A stretch of 64,000 nt of DNA from Acidiferrobacterales bacterium (lineage in GTDB: Bacteria > Pseudomonadota > Gammaproteobacteria > Arenicellales > Poriferihabitantaceae). The notes below the pieces were generated by a model. The model was not told the origin of the DNA. It made no database searches and saw only the letters and a list, made by a program, of their open reading frames with translations. The position numbers were made by a program, and so were the translations under genes. Position 1 is the first letter of the stretch; every line of letters starts with the position of its first letter. Below, piece by piece: positions 35,319-44,010 of this stretch. The DNA is taken from assembly GCA_019633985.1 (NCBI GenBank), contig JAHQWE010000005.1:1-64000 (forward strand), read 5' to 3'.

Positions 35319-36457
35319 ACTTGGAAAATATCTCAAAGCAACTGGAGAGGGTTCGACCACCGGTTGCCTCTGCAGCTACATTGCCTCCGCTTTGCTATAC
35401 CGAGGAAGCCTGGGCAAAAAAAGAGTACGAAAGGATATTTGCGCATGCCTGGATTTCGATTGGTCGCAGGGAGCGATGGAAGTCTCCGGGAGACTTTATC
35501 TGTGTCGAACTCGCTGGTACACCATTAATCATTACCCAGGATGAAGATAGTCATTTACATGCGCTCGCTAACACCTGCAGTCACAGAGGGATGAAGCTTA
35601 AATCTGGTTCAGGTAACTGTCGGCAGCTGGTTTGTCCGTTTCACGCGTGGACCTATGCATTGGATGGCAAGCTGATTTCCGCTCCAAGAATGGAGCACTG
35701 CACTCTGTCCGGCAGCGAGTTTGTTAACCACGACTTCGACCTGACAACCGTAAGAGTGGAAGAGTCTTCGGGCTTCGTCTTCTTATGTCTTGATGCAGAG
35801 CAACAGTCCCTCGAGGATTGGCTGGCCGATTTCGGTGAATTGCATGCGCCCTGGAAACTGAAGGATTTGGTGACTACGCGTGTATCTGAGTTCGATGTGA
35901 GGTGTAACTGGAAATCTTTTATCGAAGTTTTCAACGAGTACTATCACTTACCCTACGTTCATCCGAACTCTCTCAGCGGTTTATATCAGGAGCCCGATGC
36001 AGCAGATATTGTGATGGGTGAATACACCACGCAATTTGGTATTACGGAGGGCACAGCCGCGTTGCTGGAAGAATCGCAGACCCATGCGTTGCCGTCGATA
36101 CCGACTTTGCGGGGGAGAGAGCGAGAAGGAACACGCTACACATGGATATACCCCAATTTGACGTTTGCGGCCTGCTCCGACTCGCTCTGGATGTACCATG
36201 TTTTTCCATCAGCAGTGAACCGATGTCATGTGGTGCAAACGGTTTGCTTTCCTAGTAGCAGCGTTTCTCTGCCTGATTTTGAAGTGCGCGCGCAACGTTA
36301 CTACGACCGCATAGATGAAGCGATCGCAGAAGACTTGCCTTTTTTAGAATTGCAGCAAGAAGGTCTCGCCTCACCACTGGCGAAACAGGGGCGGTTTTCT
36401 ACTCTTGAACCCTCAGTGGGCAATTTCGCATGCTGGTATGCTAACCAGATGCGATAA
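35309..36457 (+). CDS. Rieske non-heme iron oxygenase, alpha-subunit type
   Basis: The 382-residue product has a Rieske [2Fe-2S] domain with CSHRGMKLKSGSGNCRQLVCPFH (Cys-His pair and Cys-x2-His pair, about residues 90-112) and a catalytic domain whose mononuclear iron site begins NEYYHLPYVHP (His-x4-His, about 213-218). The layout matches ring-hydroxylating dioxygenases and related quaternary-amine monooxygenases. No ferredoxin, reductase or beta-subunit gene is adjacent, so electrons must come from elsewhere. It overlaps the upstream membrane gene by 10 bases. Confidence 0.9.
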   Translation: MGINLENISKQLERVRPPVASAATLPPLCYTEEAWAKKEYERIFAHAWISIGRRERWKSPGDFICVELAGTPLIITQDEDSHLHALANTCSHRGMKLKSGSGNCRQLVCPFHAWTYALDGKLISAPRMEHCTLSGSEFVNHDFDLTTVRVEESSGFVFLCLDAEQQSLEDWLADFGELHAPWKLKDLVTTRVSEFDVRCNWKSFIEVFNEYYHLPYVHPNSLSGLYQEPDAADIVMGEYTTQFGITEGTAALLEESQTHALPSIPTLRGREREGTRYTWIYPNLTFAACSDSLWMYHVFPSAVNRCHVVQTVCFPSSSVSLPDFEVRAQRYYDRIDEAIAEDLPFLELQQEGLASPLAKQGRFSTLEPSVGNFACWYANQMR

Positions 36458-36463
36458 CACGGC

Positions 36464-37096
36464 TCAGCGACAACTGACGCCAGTACCTTTTAAACCGCAG
36501 TATCCACCGGGGTTTTTCGCCAGGTATTGCTGATGGTCTTCTTCAGCAAAGAAGAAATTGTCGATCGGTTTGAGCTCCGTTGTGATCTGTCCAAAACCCT
36601 GTTGGGTTAATTTTTCCTGATAACTATCCATGGCTATTCTGGCCTCTTCCAACTGTTGGTCAGAGGTCGTGTAGATAGCGGAGCGATACTGGCTTCCGTG
36701 ATCGTTTCCCTGGGCCATTCCCTGGGTTGGATCATGCGCTTCAAAGAATAAAGTAAGCAGATCACGGTAGCTAATTGTATTGGGGTCGTAAACGACCAGT
36801 ACTGCCTCAGTATGTCCCGTCATGCCTGAACAAACCTCGCGATAGGTGGCGTTTAAGGTATGGCCACCGGCATAACCTACCGCCGAAGTAAATACGCCAT
36901 CCCGTTCCCAGAATCGGCGCTCGGCGCCCCAGAAACAGCCCATGCCAAAATAGGCGACTTCTAGTCCTTCAGGATAAGGTGCTTTGAGAGTGTTGCCATT
37001 GACATGATGGCGGTTTGATAGTGGCATTTCTTCATTGCGCCCGGGCAATGCTTCTTCTGCAGTAGGGATTGCCGCGGGTTTTCGACCAAATAACAT
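36464..37096 (-). CDS. msrA: Peptide methionine-S-sulfoxide reductase MsrA
   Basis: MsrA reduces the S form of methionine sulfoxide. The 210-residue product, close to E. coli MsrA in length, has the catalytic motif [56 protein letters not shown], and resolving cysteines near the C-terminus ([15 protein letters not shown]). The ATG at 37096 follows AAAGGAGTACTCACT, a strong ribosome-binding site. It is far from msrB (18956), so the two are not an operon here. Confidence 0.96.
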   Translation of the reverse strand: MLFGRKPAAIPTAEEALPGRNEEMPLSNRHHVNGNTLKAPYPEGLEVAYFGMGCFWGAERRFWERDGVFTSAVGYAGGHTLNATYREVCSGMTGHTEAVLVVYDPNTISYRDLLTLFFEAHDPTQGMAQGNDHGSQYRSAIYTTSDQQLEEARIAMDSYQEKLTQQGFGQITTELKPIDNFFFAEEDHQQYLAKNPGGYCGLKGTGVSCR

Positions 37097-37206
37097 AGTG
37101 AGTACTCCTTTCGTTCTTTCGTTTGTAACCGCTCTATCAGACAGGTTCGCCAAAGCGAAGGTTCCTGTCCAGGTGCGTCAAATGTACAGTTGGCATAGCG
37201 ATCGTG

Positions 37207-37545
37207 CTACCGGGATTCGCGCTTTTCAGCGCATTGGATACAAAGTGTGGTGCATAAGTCGATTTCCAACCGCTTCGGGTTGATTTCCTCTCCACATTCA
37301 AAGCATTCACCAAATTCGTTGTTCTTCACTCTCTCAAGAGCGTGACTAAGCGCCACGATTTCACGCTGGCGTCGTCGCATAAGCTCCAGCTCCATCTGCT
37401 GCATCTGCATGGCATCCATTCTAGACAGACGCCCGACTCGGGTCTGATCCAATTCCACTGATTGTGCTTCCTTGTTAACGTTTGCATGTTCTATCTCTTC
37501 CAGTCTCTGGTGAATCAGCATTTTGAATTGATCGAGATGCACCAT
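37207..37545 (-). CDS. DksA/TraR-type C4 zinc-finger protein
   Basis: The 112-residue protein has an N-terminal coiled coil of two helices (about 5-75, charged and Met/Gln-rich) and a C-terminal C4 zinc finger, FGECFECGEEINPKRLEIDLCTTLCIQCAEKR. This is the architecture of short DksA/TraR relatives that enter the RNA polymerase secondary channel. The acidic tip residues of DksA (DxxDxA) lie in SRMDAMQMQQME only approximately, so full DksA function is not assured. It lies 1 base after the dehydrogenase gene on the same strand. Confidence 0.85.
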   Translation of the reverse strand: MVHLDQFKMLIHQRLEEIEHANVNKEAQSVELDQTRVGRLSRMDAMQMQQMELELMRRRQREIVALSHALERVKNNEFGECFECGEEINPKRLEIDLCTTLCIQCAEKRESR

Positions 37546-37546
37546 T

Positions 37547-38500
37547 TCAGTATCCCCTATCCAGGTCTGCGAGATGTGTAAGGGAAAGGCCGTCTAGATG
37601 ACGTCGAATATTTTGTGCAACATGGTCTGCACTGTCCGAAGGATGGGTCATACTGGCGATGTGAGGAGTAATAATAACGTTTTCCATTTCCCAGTATTCG
37701 CTTTTATCGTCTAAGGGTTCGTCATTGACAACATCAAGTGCAGCACCGGCGATATGCCCTGATCGTATCGCTGCAATCAAATCATCGTCTACCACCGCGC
37801 TACCCCGCCCGGCATTGATGATAAAAGCACCGCTGGGTAAGGCGGAGAGAGTATCGCGGTTGATGAGCCCTTCTGTTTGCGGCGTATTCGGTAATAAACA
37901 GACCAGATAGTTTGTGGCGGCCAAGAAATCGGGCAACTGGGCGTCGCCGTGAAACGATTTGACCCCTGGTACTGATTTTGGTGATCGGCTCCATCCCGCT
38001 AAATGAAAACCAAACTGTTTCAACGCTTTAGCAGCCGCGGACCCCAATACGCCCAGGCCTAAAATTCCCACAGTACGTTCGGCTGGCATTGGATAAGGTA
38101 TCGGGCTCCACCTTTTTGCCCTCTGGTCATGGATGTAGCGATGCATATTCCGGTGAAATCCGAGGACCTGAAAAACCACATATTCCACCATGCCCGCGGT
38201 CAGTGAATCCTGCACCATCCGCACTACGGGCACCCCTTCTGGAACGATATTTTCTCCCTTCAGATGATCGACTCCAGCGCCAATAGAAAAAATTACCTCA
38301 AGCGCCGGCATATCCGCTAATGCGCCAGCTTCTGGTTGCCAAACCAGGGCATAACGCAGTCGCTCCAGGTGTTGGTGTCGCTGACGCCAGTCCACAATGT
38401 CGATATCACGTTCTTTAAACGCTTGCTGCCACTCAACAAATCGGTCGAAATCGGACTTAACGGCGATCAGCGGCCGACTGGAATCAGTGTTATTTTGCAT
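37547..38500 (-). CDS. D-2-hydroxyacid dehydrogenase (GhrA-like glyoxylate/hydroxypyruvate reductase)
   Basis: The 317-residue product has the NAD(P) motif TVGILGLGVLGSAAAKAL followed by GWSRSPK (basic residues favouring NADPH), and the catalytic Arg in NAGRGSAVVDDDL, Glu in NDEPLDDKSE and His in ITPHIASMTHP. Length and spacing match GhrA, which reduces glyoxylate and hydroxypyruvate. It is upstream of, and almost abuts, the DksA-like gene. Confidence 0.87.
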   Translation of the reverse strand: MQNNTDSSRPLIAVKSDFDRFVEWQQAFKERDIDIVDWRQRHQHLERLRYALVWQPEAGALADMPALEVIFSIGAGVDHLKGENIVPEGVPVVRMVQDSLTAGMVEYVVFQVLGFHRNMHRYIHDQRAKRWSPIPYPMPAERTVGILGLGVLGSAAAKALKQFGFHLAGWSRSPKSVPGVKSFHGDAQLPDFLAATNYLVCLLPNTPQTEGLINRDTLSALPSGAFIINAGRGSAVVDDDLIAAIRSGHIAGAALDVVNDEPLDDKSEYWEMENVIITPHIASMTHPSDSADHVAQNIRRHLDGLSLTHLADLDRGY

Positions 38501-38665
38501 TGAACGGTGAGAGGGAGAGAGGAAGTCATTGTATTACCGGCGAGCAGGAGACTCAATTTGCTAAACTCGAAACCAGTGCTCCGAAATGGCGCAAACTGCG
38601 TCCTTGATTTGTTACACTCCGCGCCCGAATTCTGCTTGTTGAGGCGCTTATTCCCTGGTAGAGCG

Positions 38666-39151
38666 ATGGCCCTAGAAACGACAGAATTTACGATCAGACC
38701 TAACGCATCGTTCCCTCGACCAGGTTGGCCTTGGTTTCTGGGGTTGTTAGTGTTTGTGAGCCTGCTGATTGCGCTGCGTTTTGCGTGGTTAGGTTTTTGG
38801 ATGATTCTGCCGTTTACGCTATTGGAGCTCGCCTTCCTGATGGCCATGGTCTGGTTGGTGAAAAATAGGGCTAACTTCGTCGAAAAGGTGTCTATTTCCA
38901 GAGAACAGGTAATCATTGAGCATTTGCAGAAAAACAAGGATGCGCAATGGTCGTTCCCGCTATATTGGTCTCGTGTGGAATTGCGAAAACCGGGTCATCG
39001 CTGGTATCCCCATCGATTATTGATAGGAACATCTGGGAAGTGGGTGGAAATAGGCCAATGTTTGAATGAGGAAGAACGTGCCGGCTTGGCCGACGCGATC
39101 CGCACTGAAATTAACCGACAGAAAACTGTCGAGGTAACGAGAAATGCTTGA
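38666..39151 (+). CDS. DUF2244 membrane protein
   Basis: From the ATG at 38666 the product has 161 residues: two close transmembrane helices (about 20-62), then a beta-rich cytosolic part with FVEKVSISREQVIIEH and HRLLIGTSGKWVEIGQCLNEEER. This is the DUF2244 pattern, a family commonly found near cytochrome oxidase genes, function unknown. It overlaps cyoE by 8 bases, indicating translational coupling. Confidence 0.8.
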   Translation: MALETTEFTIRPNASFPRPGWPWFLGLLVFVSLLIALRFAWLGFWMILPFTLLELAFLMAMVWLVKNRANFVEKVSISREQVIIEHLQKNKDAQWSFPLYWSRVELRKPGHRWYPHRLLIGTSGKWVEIGQCLNEEERAGLADAIRTEINRQKTVEVTRNA

Positions 39152-40055
39152 GGTCACTACAGCGAGTACGTTGAACTGGCGAGACTATTTTGAGCTTTGT
39201 AAGCCCAAGGTCGTGGCGCTGATCGTGTTTACTGCAGCAGTAGGCATGTTTCTCTCTACCGAGAGCTGGATACCTTTTAACGCCTGGTTTTGGGGGCTCA
39301 TTGGCATTGGTATGGCGGCGTCAGCCGGCGCTGCGATTAATCATTGGGTGGATCAGGAAATCGATGCCCGGATGGACAGAACCAGCGGCAGACCACTACC
39401 CCAGGGCAATATAGCGGGCAACAGCGCTTTGGTTTTTGCCCTGAGCCTCGCTGCTATTTCCATGGTGATTTTGCTGAGCTTCGTCAACATATTGACTGCT
39501 GCCTTAACCTTGGCATCGATGGTTGGCTATGCAGTGATTTATACGATGTTCCTGAAGCGCTCGACACCACAGAATATCGTGCTTGGCGGCGCGGCTGGTG
39601 CAGCACCTCCGGTACTTGGCTGGACCGCAGTGACGGGAGAACTCCATAGCGAGGCATTATTGTTGTTTCTGATAATTTTCGTGTGGACGCCGCCGCACTT
39701 CTGGGCTTTGGCGATCAAGCGCCGCGATGACTATGCAAGAGCGGGGGTGCCGATGTTGCCGGTGACACACGGCATCGCATTTACCAAACTGCATGTTTTG
39801 CTCTACACGATTTTGCTGGTGATCATCACCATCATGCCTTTTTTGGTCCAAATGAGCGGGACGCTCTATCTCGCAGGAGCCATATCACTAGGGATAGGTT
39901 TTGTTTACTATGCGCTCAAGCTATACCATGCTGAAGGTGATGCGTTTGCGATGAAGACATTTGGCTATTCGATATTTTATCTCAGTGCCCTGTTCGGCTT
40001 TTTCCTCGTCGATCACTACGCCCGTATTGCGATTCGGGCCTGGTTTTTGAACTAA
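39144..40055 (+). CDS. cyoE: Protoheme IX farnesyltransferase (heme O synthase)
   Basis: This UbiA-superfamily enzyme attaches farnesyl to heme b, making heme O, the precursor of the heme A used by the aa3 oxidase encoded just downstream. The 303-residue protein has about nine helices, NHWVDQEIDARMDRTSGRPLPQG (the first Asp-rich diphosphate motif) and WALAIKRRDDYARAGVPMLPV (second motif region). No heme A synthase (CtaA/Cox15) gene is seen in this window. Confidence 0.95.
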   Translation: MLEVTTASTLNWRDYFELCKPKVVALIVFTAAVGMFLSTESWIPFNAWFWGLIGIGMAASAGAAINHWVDQEIDARMDRTSGRPLPQGNIAGNSALVFALSLAAISMVILLSFVNILTAALTLASMVGYAVIYTMFLKRSTPQNIVLGGAAGAAPPVLGWTAVTGELHSEALLLFLIIFVWTPPHFWALAIKRRDDYARAGVPMLPVTHGIAFTKLHVLLYTILLVIITIMPFLVQMSGTLYLAGAISLGIGFVYYALKLYHAEGDAFAMKTFGYSIFYLSALFGFFLVDHYARIAIRAWFLN

Positions 40056-40108
40056 CTGAATTTTACATTGTGCGTGACGCTGCATACTCAAGGATATCGC
40101 TAAGTTAA

Positions 40109-40363
40109 ATGGACCAAAACAGCACCAGTACTAAGCAAGCGGCGCAACGTGATTCGGAGGAAGTTGGCGCACTCGATATTATAAAAAGTGTCTTCGCCGC
40201 ATTTTTTGGTGTTCAAAGTGATAGGAATCGGGAACGGGACTTTGCCAGCGGAAAGTTTTGGCATTTTTTCGTTGCCGGGGTGATATTTGTTTTGCTGTTT
40301 ATGGCCGCTGTGTATGGAGTAGTTCAGTATCTGTTGGCGACGACTCCAACCGGCGGCGTGTAA
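40109..40363 (+). CDS. DUF2970 small membrane protein
   Basis: The 84-residue protein has IIKSVFAAFFGVQSDRNRERDFASGK, the diagnostic block of DUF2970, followed by one transmembrane helix (about 50-74). Members are frequently found in cytochrome c oxidase loci of gammaproteobacteria, as here; function is unknown. It stands between cyoE and coxB on the same strand. Confidence 0.82.
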   Translation: MDQNSTSTKQAAQRDSEEVGALDIIKSVFAAFFGVQSDRNRERDFASGKFWHFFVAGVIFVLLFMAAVYGVVQYLLATTPTGGV

Positions 40364-40674
40364 ACGCCGCTGGCGGCCCGAAATAATCCAAGTTACTGAA
40401 TGCAGAATGCGACACAAAGAGAGTCGAATGAGGCACTTACACTGACAATTTTATGTAATGTTGCGGGTGACTTGGCTATAATCCGCTGAGGTGCCAGTGC
40501 CAGCCGCAGATTCGATATCGCCTGGCGTGACCATCGCGAGATCTTTGGCTCCTGCAATACTGCATGGGCTTAGATAGCGTGAATGGAACGGTACCCGCAA
40601 AAGAATTGATACAGAGCTCCGATCTGACGGGGCGCGAAAATTTTACTATTTAGATTTTAAGGTTTGGATTTCCA
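40364..40674. promoter_or_regulatory. Leader/promoter region of the cox structural genes
   Basis: About 310 bases without an open gene precede coxB. A TATAAT at 40477-40482 is a good -10 candidate, though no good -35 sits at normal spacing, so an activator may be needed. Near the left end, GCGGCGT (about 40352) and ACGCCGC (40364-40370) form a short stem after the DUF2970 stop codon but lack a T tract. Start of transcription is not determined. Confidence 0.35.
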
Positions 40675-41505
40675 ATGAGATTAGTGATCAAAGCGTTGGC
40701 ATCAATAATGGTGCTGAGTGCGGCCCTGCTGTCGCCAGTTGTGATGGCGGATTGGGCAGTCAATATGCCGAAAGGCGTCACAGACATCAGTCACAAGGTC
40801 TATGACATGCACATGCTAGCGTTCTGGATAATGTGTGTGGTGGCATTTGGCGTGTTTGGTGCGATGACTTACAGCATCATAAAACACCGAAAGTCTAAAG
40901 GAGTCACGCCCGCGACTTTCCATGAAAGTACTGCCGTAGAGGTGGTCTGGACCATAATTCCATTCATCATTCTAATTGTGCTGGCATTGCCTGCTGCAAG
41001 AACGCTAATTGCCCAGGAAGACGACAGCAATTCTGAATTGACGATTAAGATCACTGGATATCAATGGAAATGGCAGTACGAATATCCTGATTCTGGCGTG
41101 AGTTTTTTCAGCGCCCTCGCTGAAGAAAGCCGTCAGGCGCGGGTGATGGGCTCAGGAATTGATGTGAACGATGTAGAACACTATTTACTTGACGTCGATA
41201 AGCCACTGGTGATTCCGGTGGACACCAAAGTACGCTTCTTGCTGACCGCGAACGATGTCATTCATTCGTGGTGGGTACCAGATTTCGCCATCAAAAAAGA
41301 TGCGATTCCCGGCTTTATCAACACGATGTGGACCCATGTAAATGAGACCGGCACGTACCGAGGCCAGTGTACCGAATTGTGCGGTCGAGACCATGGCTTT
41401 ATGCCAGTGGTTGTTGAGGTGGTGGAGAAGTCGGAATTCAACCAGTGGCTTGCGAGTCAGGTTGAAGCCAAGGAGTCGGGCCAGCAGCTCGCTGCCACCA
41501 ATTAA
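40675..41505 (+). CDS. coxB: Cytochrome c oxidase subunit II
   Basis: This subunit receives electrons from cytochrome c through its CuA centre. The 276-residue product has a signal peptide (cleavage near VMA, residue 25), two transmembrane helices (about 47-67 and 90-112) and a cupredoxin domain. CuA ligands are visible: His197, Cys232, Glu234, Cys236, His240 and Met243 (CTELCGRDHGFM). The aromatic YQWKWQYEY patch is the electron entry. There is no fused cytochrome c domain. Confidence 0.97.
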   Translation: MRLVIKALASIMVLSAALLSPVVMADWAVNMPKGVTDISHKVYDMHMLAFWIMCVVAFGVFGAMTYSIIKHRKSKGVTPATFHESTAVEVVWTIIPFIILIVLALPAARTLIAQEDDSNSELTIKITGYQWKWQYEYPDSGVSFFSALAEESRQARVMGSGIDVNDVEHYLLDVDKPLVIPVDTKVRFLLTANDVIHSWWVPDFAIKKDAIPGFINTMWTHVNETGTYRGQCTELCGRDHGFMPVVVEVVEKSEFNQWLASQVEAKESGQQLAATN

Positions 41506-41538
41506 AAGTAAAGTTATACAAGTTTTGAGGATTGACAG

Positions 41539-43125
41539 ATGAATGCAGCACTGACTGATACAGATCATCACGACGACCATCATCATGGGCCTGCACCGGG
41601 TCTGATGCGCTGGGTAACCACAACCAACCACAAAGATATTGGGACACTCTATCTCTGGTTTTCGCTGCTGATGTTTTTCATCGGTGGCTTTATGGCGCTG
41701 ATAATCCGCACAGAGTTGTTCCAGCCTGGATTACAGGTAGTGGATCCGCACTTCTTCAATCAAATGACCACCATGCATGCCCTGATCATGATTTTTGGTG
41801 TGGTTATGCCGGCGTTCGTTGGTTTGGCCAACTGGATGGTGCCGATAATGATTGGTGCGCCAGACATGGCGTTACCCAGAATGAATAACTGGAGCTTTTG
41901 GATCCTGCCATTCGGCTTCACCATGATGTTATCGACCCTGTTTATGGATGGCGGCGGGCCAGCAGGTGGTTGGACGCTGTATCCCCCGCTGTCGCTGCAA
42001 GGTGGTGATGGCTTTCCATTTCTGATTTTCTCCATTCACATTTTAGGTATTTCCTCGATTATGGGGGCGATCAATATTGTTGCCACCATCATGAACCTGC
42101 GTGCGCCGGGCATGACCTTCATGAAAATGCCTCTGTTCGTATGGACCTGGTTCATTACCGCGTATCTATTGATTGCAGTCATGCCTGTGCTGGCCGGTGC
42201 TGTAACAATGCTGCTGACAGACAAGTTTTTTGGCACCGCCTTTTTTACAGCAGCGGGCGGCGGCGATCCGGTCATGTTCCAGCACATTTTCTGGTTCTTT
42301 GGTCACCCGGAAGTGTATATCTTGATTCTGCCCTCTTTCGGAATCGTGTCAGAAATTATTCCGACTTTCTCGCGTAAGAGATTGTTTGGTTATGCATCAA
42401 TGGTTTACGCCACCTCTTCGATTGCGTTGCTGTCGTTTATTGTTTGGGCACACCACATGTTCACCGTGGGCATGCCGTTGTCGGGCGAGTTGTTTTTTAT
42501 GTTTGCGACCATGTTGATAGCAGTGCCAACAGGCGTCAAGGTATTCAACTGGGTGGCAACAATGTGGCGAGGTGCAATGACCTTTGAAACACCGATGCTG
42601 TTCGCTCTGGGGTTTGTCATTATGTTTACCATTGGTGGCTTTTCCGGCGTGATGCTTGCTCTGGCGCCCGTGGATTTTCAGTATCACGACACTTATTTTG
42701 TTGTGGCGCACTTCCACTATGTGCTTGTTCCTGGCGCCATCTTCGGCATTATTGCAGCGGTTTACTACTGGATACCCAAGTGGACAGGCAATATGTATGA
42801 CGAAAAGCTCGGAAAGATTCACTTCTGGGTTTCAACTATTTTCGTCAATCTCTTGTTCTTTCCGATGCACTTCGTAGGACTAGCTGGTATGCCAAGGCGT
42901 ATTCCTGACTATGCCGTGCAGTTTGCAGACTTTAATGCGATTGCAACGATAGGTGCTTTTGGATTTGGTTTCTCGCAAATTATTTTTGTTGTGGTGCTTC
43001 TGAAATGTGTGAAGGGCGGTGAAAAAGCCACTGACCAGGTTTGGGAAGGTGCAGAAGGTCTGGAGTGGACACTTCCCTCTCCCGCTCCTTATCACTCATT
43101 TACCGATCAACCAGAAGTTAAGTGA
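41539..43125 (+). CDS. coxA: Cytochrome c oxidase subunit I (aa3 type)
   Basis: The 528-residue subunit has 12 helices and the catalytic heme a / heme a3-CuB centre. TTMHALIMIFG carries a low-spin heme ligand; WFFGHPEVYILILPSFG has a CuB His and the cross-linked Tyr (A-type enzyme with Glu just before, in this region); WAHHMFTVG gives two more CuB His; HFHYVLVPG carries the heme a3 and heme a His. GAPDMALPRMNNWSFWILP belongs to the D-channel. It is the central gene of the oxidase operon. Confidence 0.98.
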   Translation: MNAALTDTDHHDDHHHGPAPGLMRWVTTTNHKDIGTLYLWFSLLMFFIGGFMALIIRTELFQPGLQVVDPHFFNQMTTMHALIMIFGVVMPAFVGLANWMVPIMIGAPDMALPRMNNWSFWILPFGFTMMLSTLFMDGGGPAGGWTLYPPLSLQGGDGFPFLIFSIHILGISSIMGAINIVATIMNLRAPGMTFMKMPLFVWTWFITAYLLIAVMPVLAGAVTMLLTDKFFGTAFFTAAGGGDPVMFQHIFWFFGHPEVYILILPSFGIVSEIIPTFSRKRLFGYASMVYATSSIALLSFIVWAHHMFTVGMPLSGELFFMFATMLIAVPTGVKVFNWVATMWRGAMTFETPMLFALGFVIMFTIGGFSGVMLALAPVDFQYHDTYFVVAHFHYVLVPGAIFGIIAAVYYWIPKWTGNMYDEKLGKIHFWVSTIFVNLLFFPMHFVGLAGMPRRIPDYAVQFADFNAIATIGAFGFGFSQIIFVVVLLKCVKGGEKATDQVWEGAEGLEWTLPSPAPYHSFTDQPEVK

Positions 43126-43149
43126 TCGATTCATCACGATAGCGAAGAC

Positions 43150-43179
43150 AGGTTCGACCCGGTTGTTAGGGTCGAACCT
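43150..43179 (+). terminator. Strong hairpin after coxA (possible partial terminator)
   Basis: A perfect 11-bp stem (AGGTTCGACCC with GGGTCGAACCT) encloses an 8-base loop, 25 bases after the coxA stop. It is followed by TTATAGTTT, a weak U tract. The hairpin lies inside the presumed coxBA-ctaG-coxC transcript, so it may attenuate downstream expression or protect the coxBA mRNA 3' end after processing. Confidence 0.65.
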
Positions 43180-43267
43180 TTATAGTTTAAGAGCTGCATA
43201 TCAGTTTGTGTTCTCCCAAGAGCTGATCCGAACGACGATTTGATTCGTGAATATTGCTGGAAATAGT

Positions 43268-43366
43268 TTGAAAAAGAGCGTCAAAATCACCGTAGCTATT
43301 TTATTTGCTGTGGCGATTGGCATTTATTTTGGATTTTTGTACTTGATGACATCGGCTGCCATCTGA
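43268..43366 (+). CDS. Small single-helix membrane protein of the cox operon
   Basis: A 32-residue product is encoded from the TTG at 43268 with GGAAA at suitable spacing: a short basic start (KKSVK) and then one hydrophobic helix covering nearly all the rest. A GTG at 43247 would add seven residues but lacks a ribosome-binding site. Other proteobacterial cox operons have a similar small protein between coxA and ctaG, annotated as a small oxidase assembly protein; I assign this by position and shape only. Confidence 0.6.
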   Translation: MKKSVKITVAILFAVAIGIYFGFLYLMTSAAI

Positions 43367-43404
43367 GCGTGTGACGCTGCACCGGCCGTAAGTCCTGCTT
43401 CAAT

Positions 43405-43980
43405 ATGAAATCAACCCACATACAAATGAGAAGATTGAGCCCCCGAAAACGCGAAAAAGCGGCGGGTAAAGCAAATCTTCCAGTATTGTTCTTGATACCT
43501 GTTCTTATGTTTGGATTCGGTTACCTGATGGTGCCGATATATAACGTCCTTTGTGACATCACCGGTTTGAATGGAAAGACGGGAACAATCAGTGTAGCTG
43601 AGGCTTCCAGTATCGAAGTGGATAAAAACCGTCTGATCAAAGTCGAATTCAGCGGTAGCTTGAACGAATATGCGCCATGGGAATTTAAGCCGACCGTTAC
43701 CAGTATGATGGTGAATCCCGGCAAACAGTACAAAACCAGTTACACCGCAACAAATAAATTACAGAAACAGTTGGTAGGACAGGCGGTTCCCAGCGTTTCC
43801 CCTGGCCGCGCAGCCAGTCACTTCAACAAAACAGAATGCTTTTGTTTTGTTGAGCAAACATTTGAAGCTGGTCAGACAATGGATATGCCATTAGTGTTTA
43901 TTGTTGATCCTGATCTACCTGCTGACGTTGATACTGTGACGTTGTCCTATACGTTTTTTGATGTCACTAAGAAAATTTAA
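43405..43980 (+). CDS. ctaG: Cytochrome c oxidase assembly protein CtaG/Cox11
   Basis: Cox11 delivers copper to the CuB site of subunit I. The 191-residue product has a basic N-terminus, one transmembrane helix (about 27-47) followed by VPIYNVLCDITGLNGKTG, and a periplasmic immunoglobulin-like domain with the copper motif CFCFVEQ and the terminal LSYTFFDVTKK. A second ATG at 43426 is possible as start. It lies between coxA and coxC, as is usual. Confidence 0.96.
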   Translation: MKSTHIQMRRLSPRKREKAAGKANLPVLFLIPVLMFGFGYLMVPIYNVLCDITGLNGKTGTISVAEASSIEVDKNRLIKVEFSGSLNEYAPWEFKPTVTSMMVNPGKQYKTSYTATNKLQKQLVGQAVPSVSPGRAASHFNKTECFCFVEQTFEAGQTMDMPLVFIVDPDLPADVDTVTLSYTFFDVTKKI

Positions 43981-44010
43981 TTTGAAATACGAGAGTCGAG
44001 GTTTATAAAA

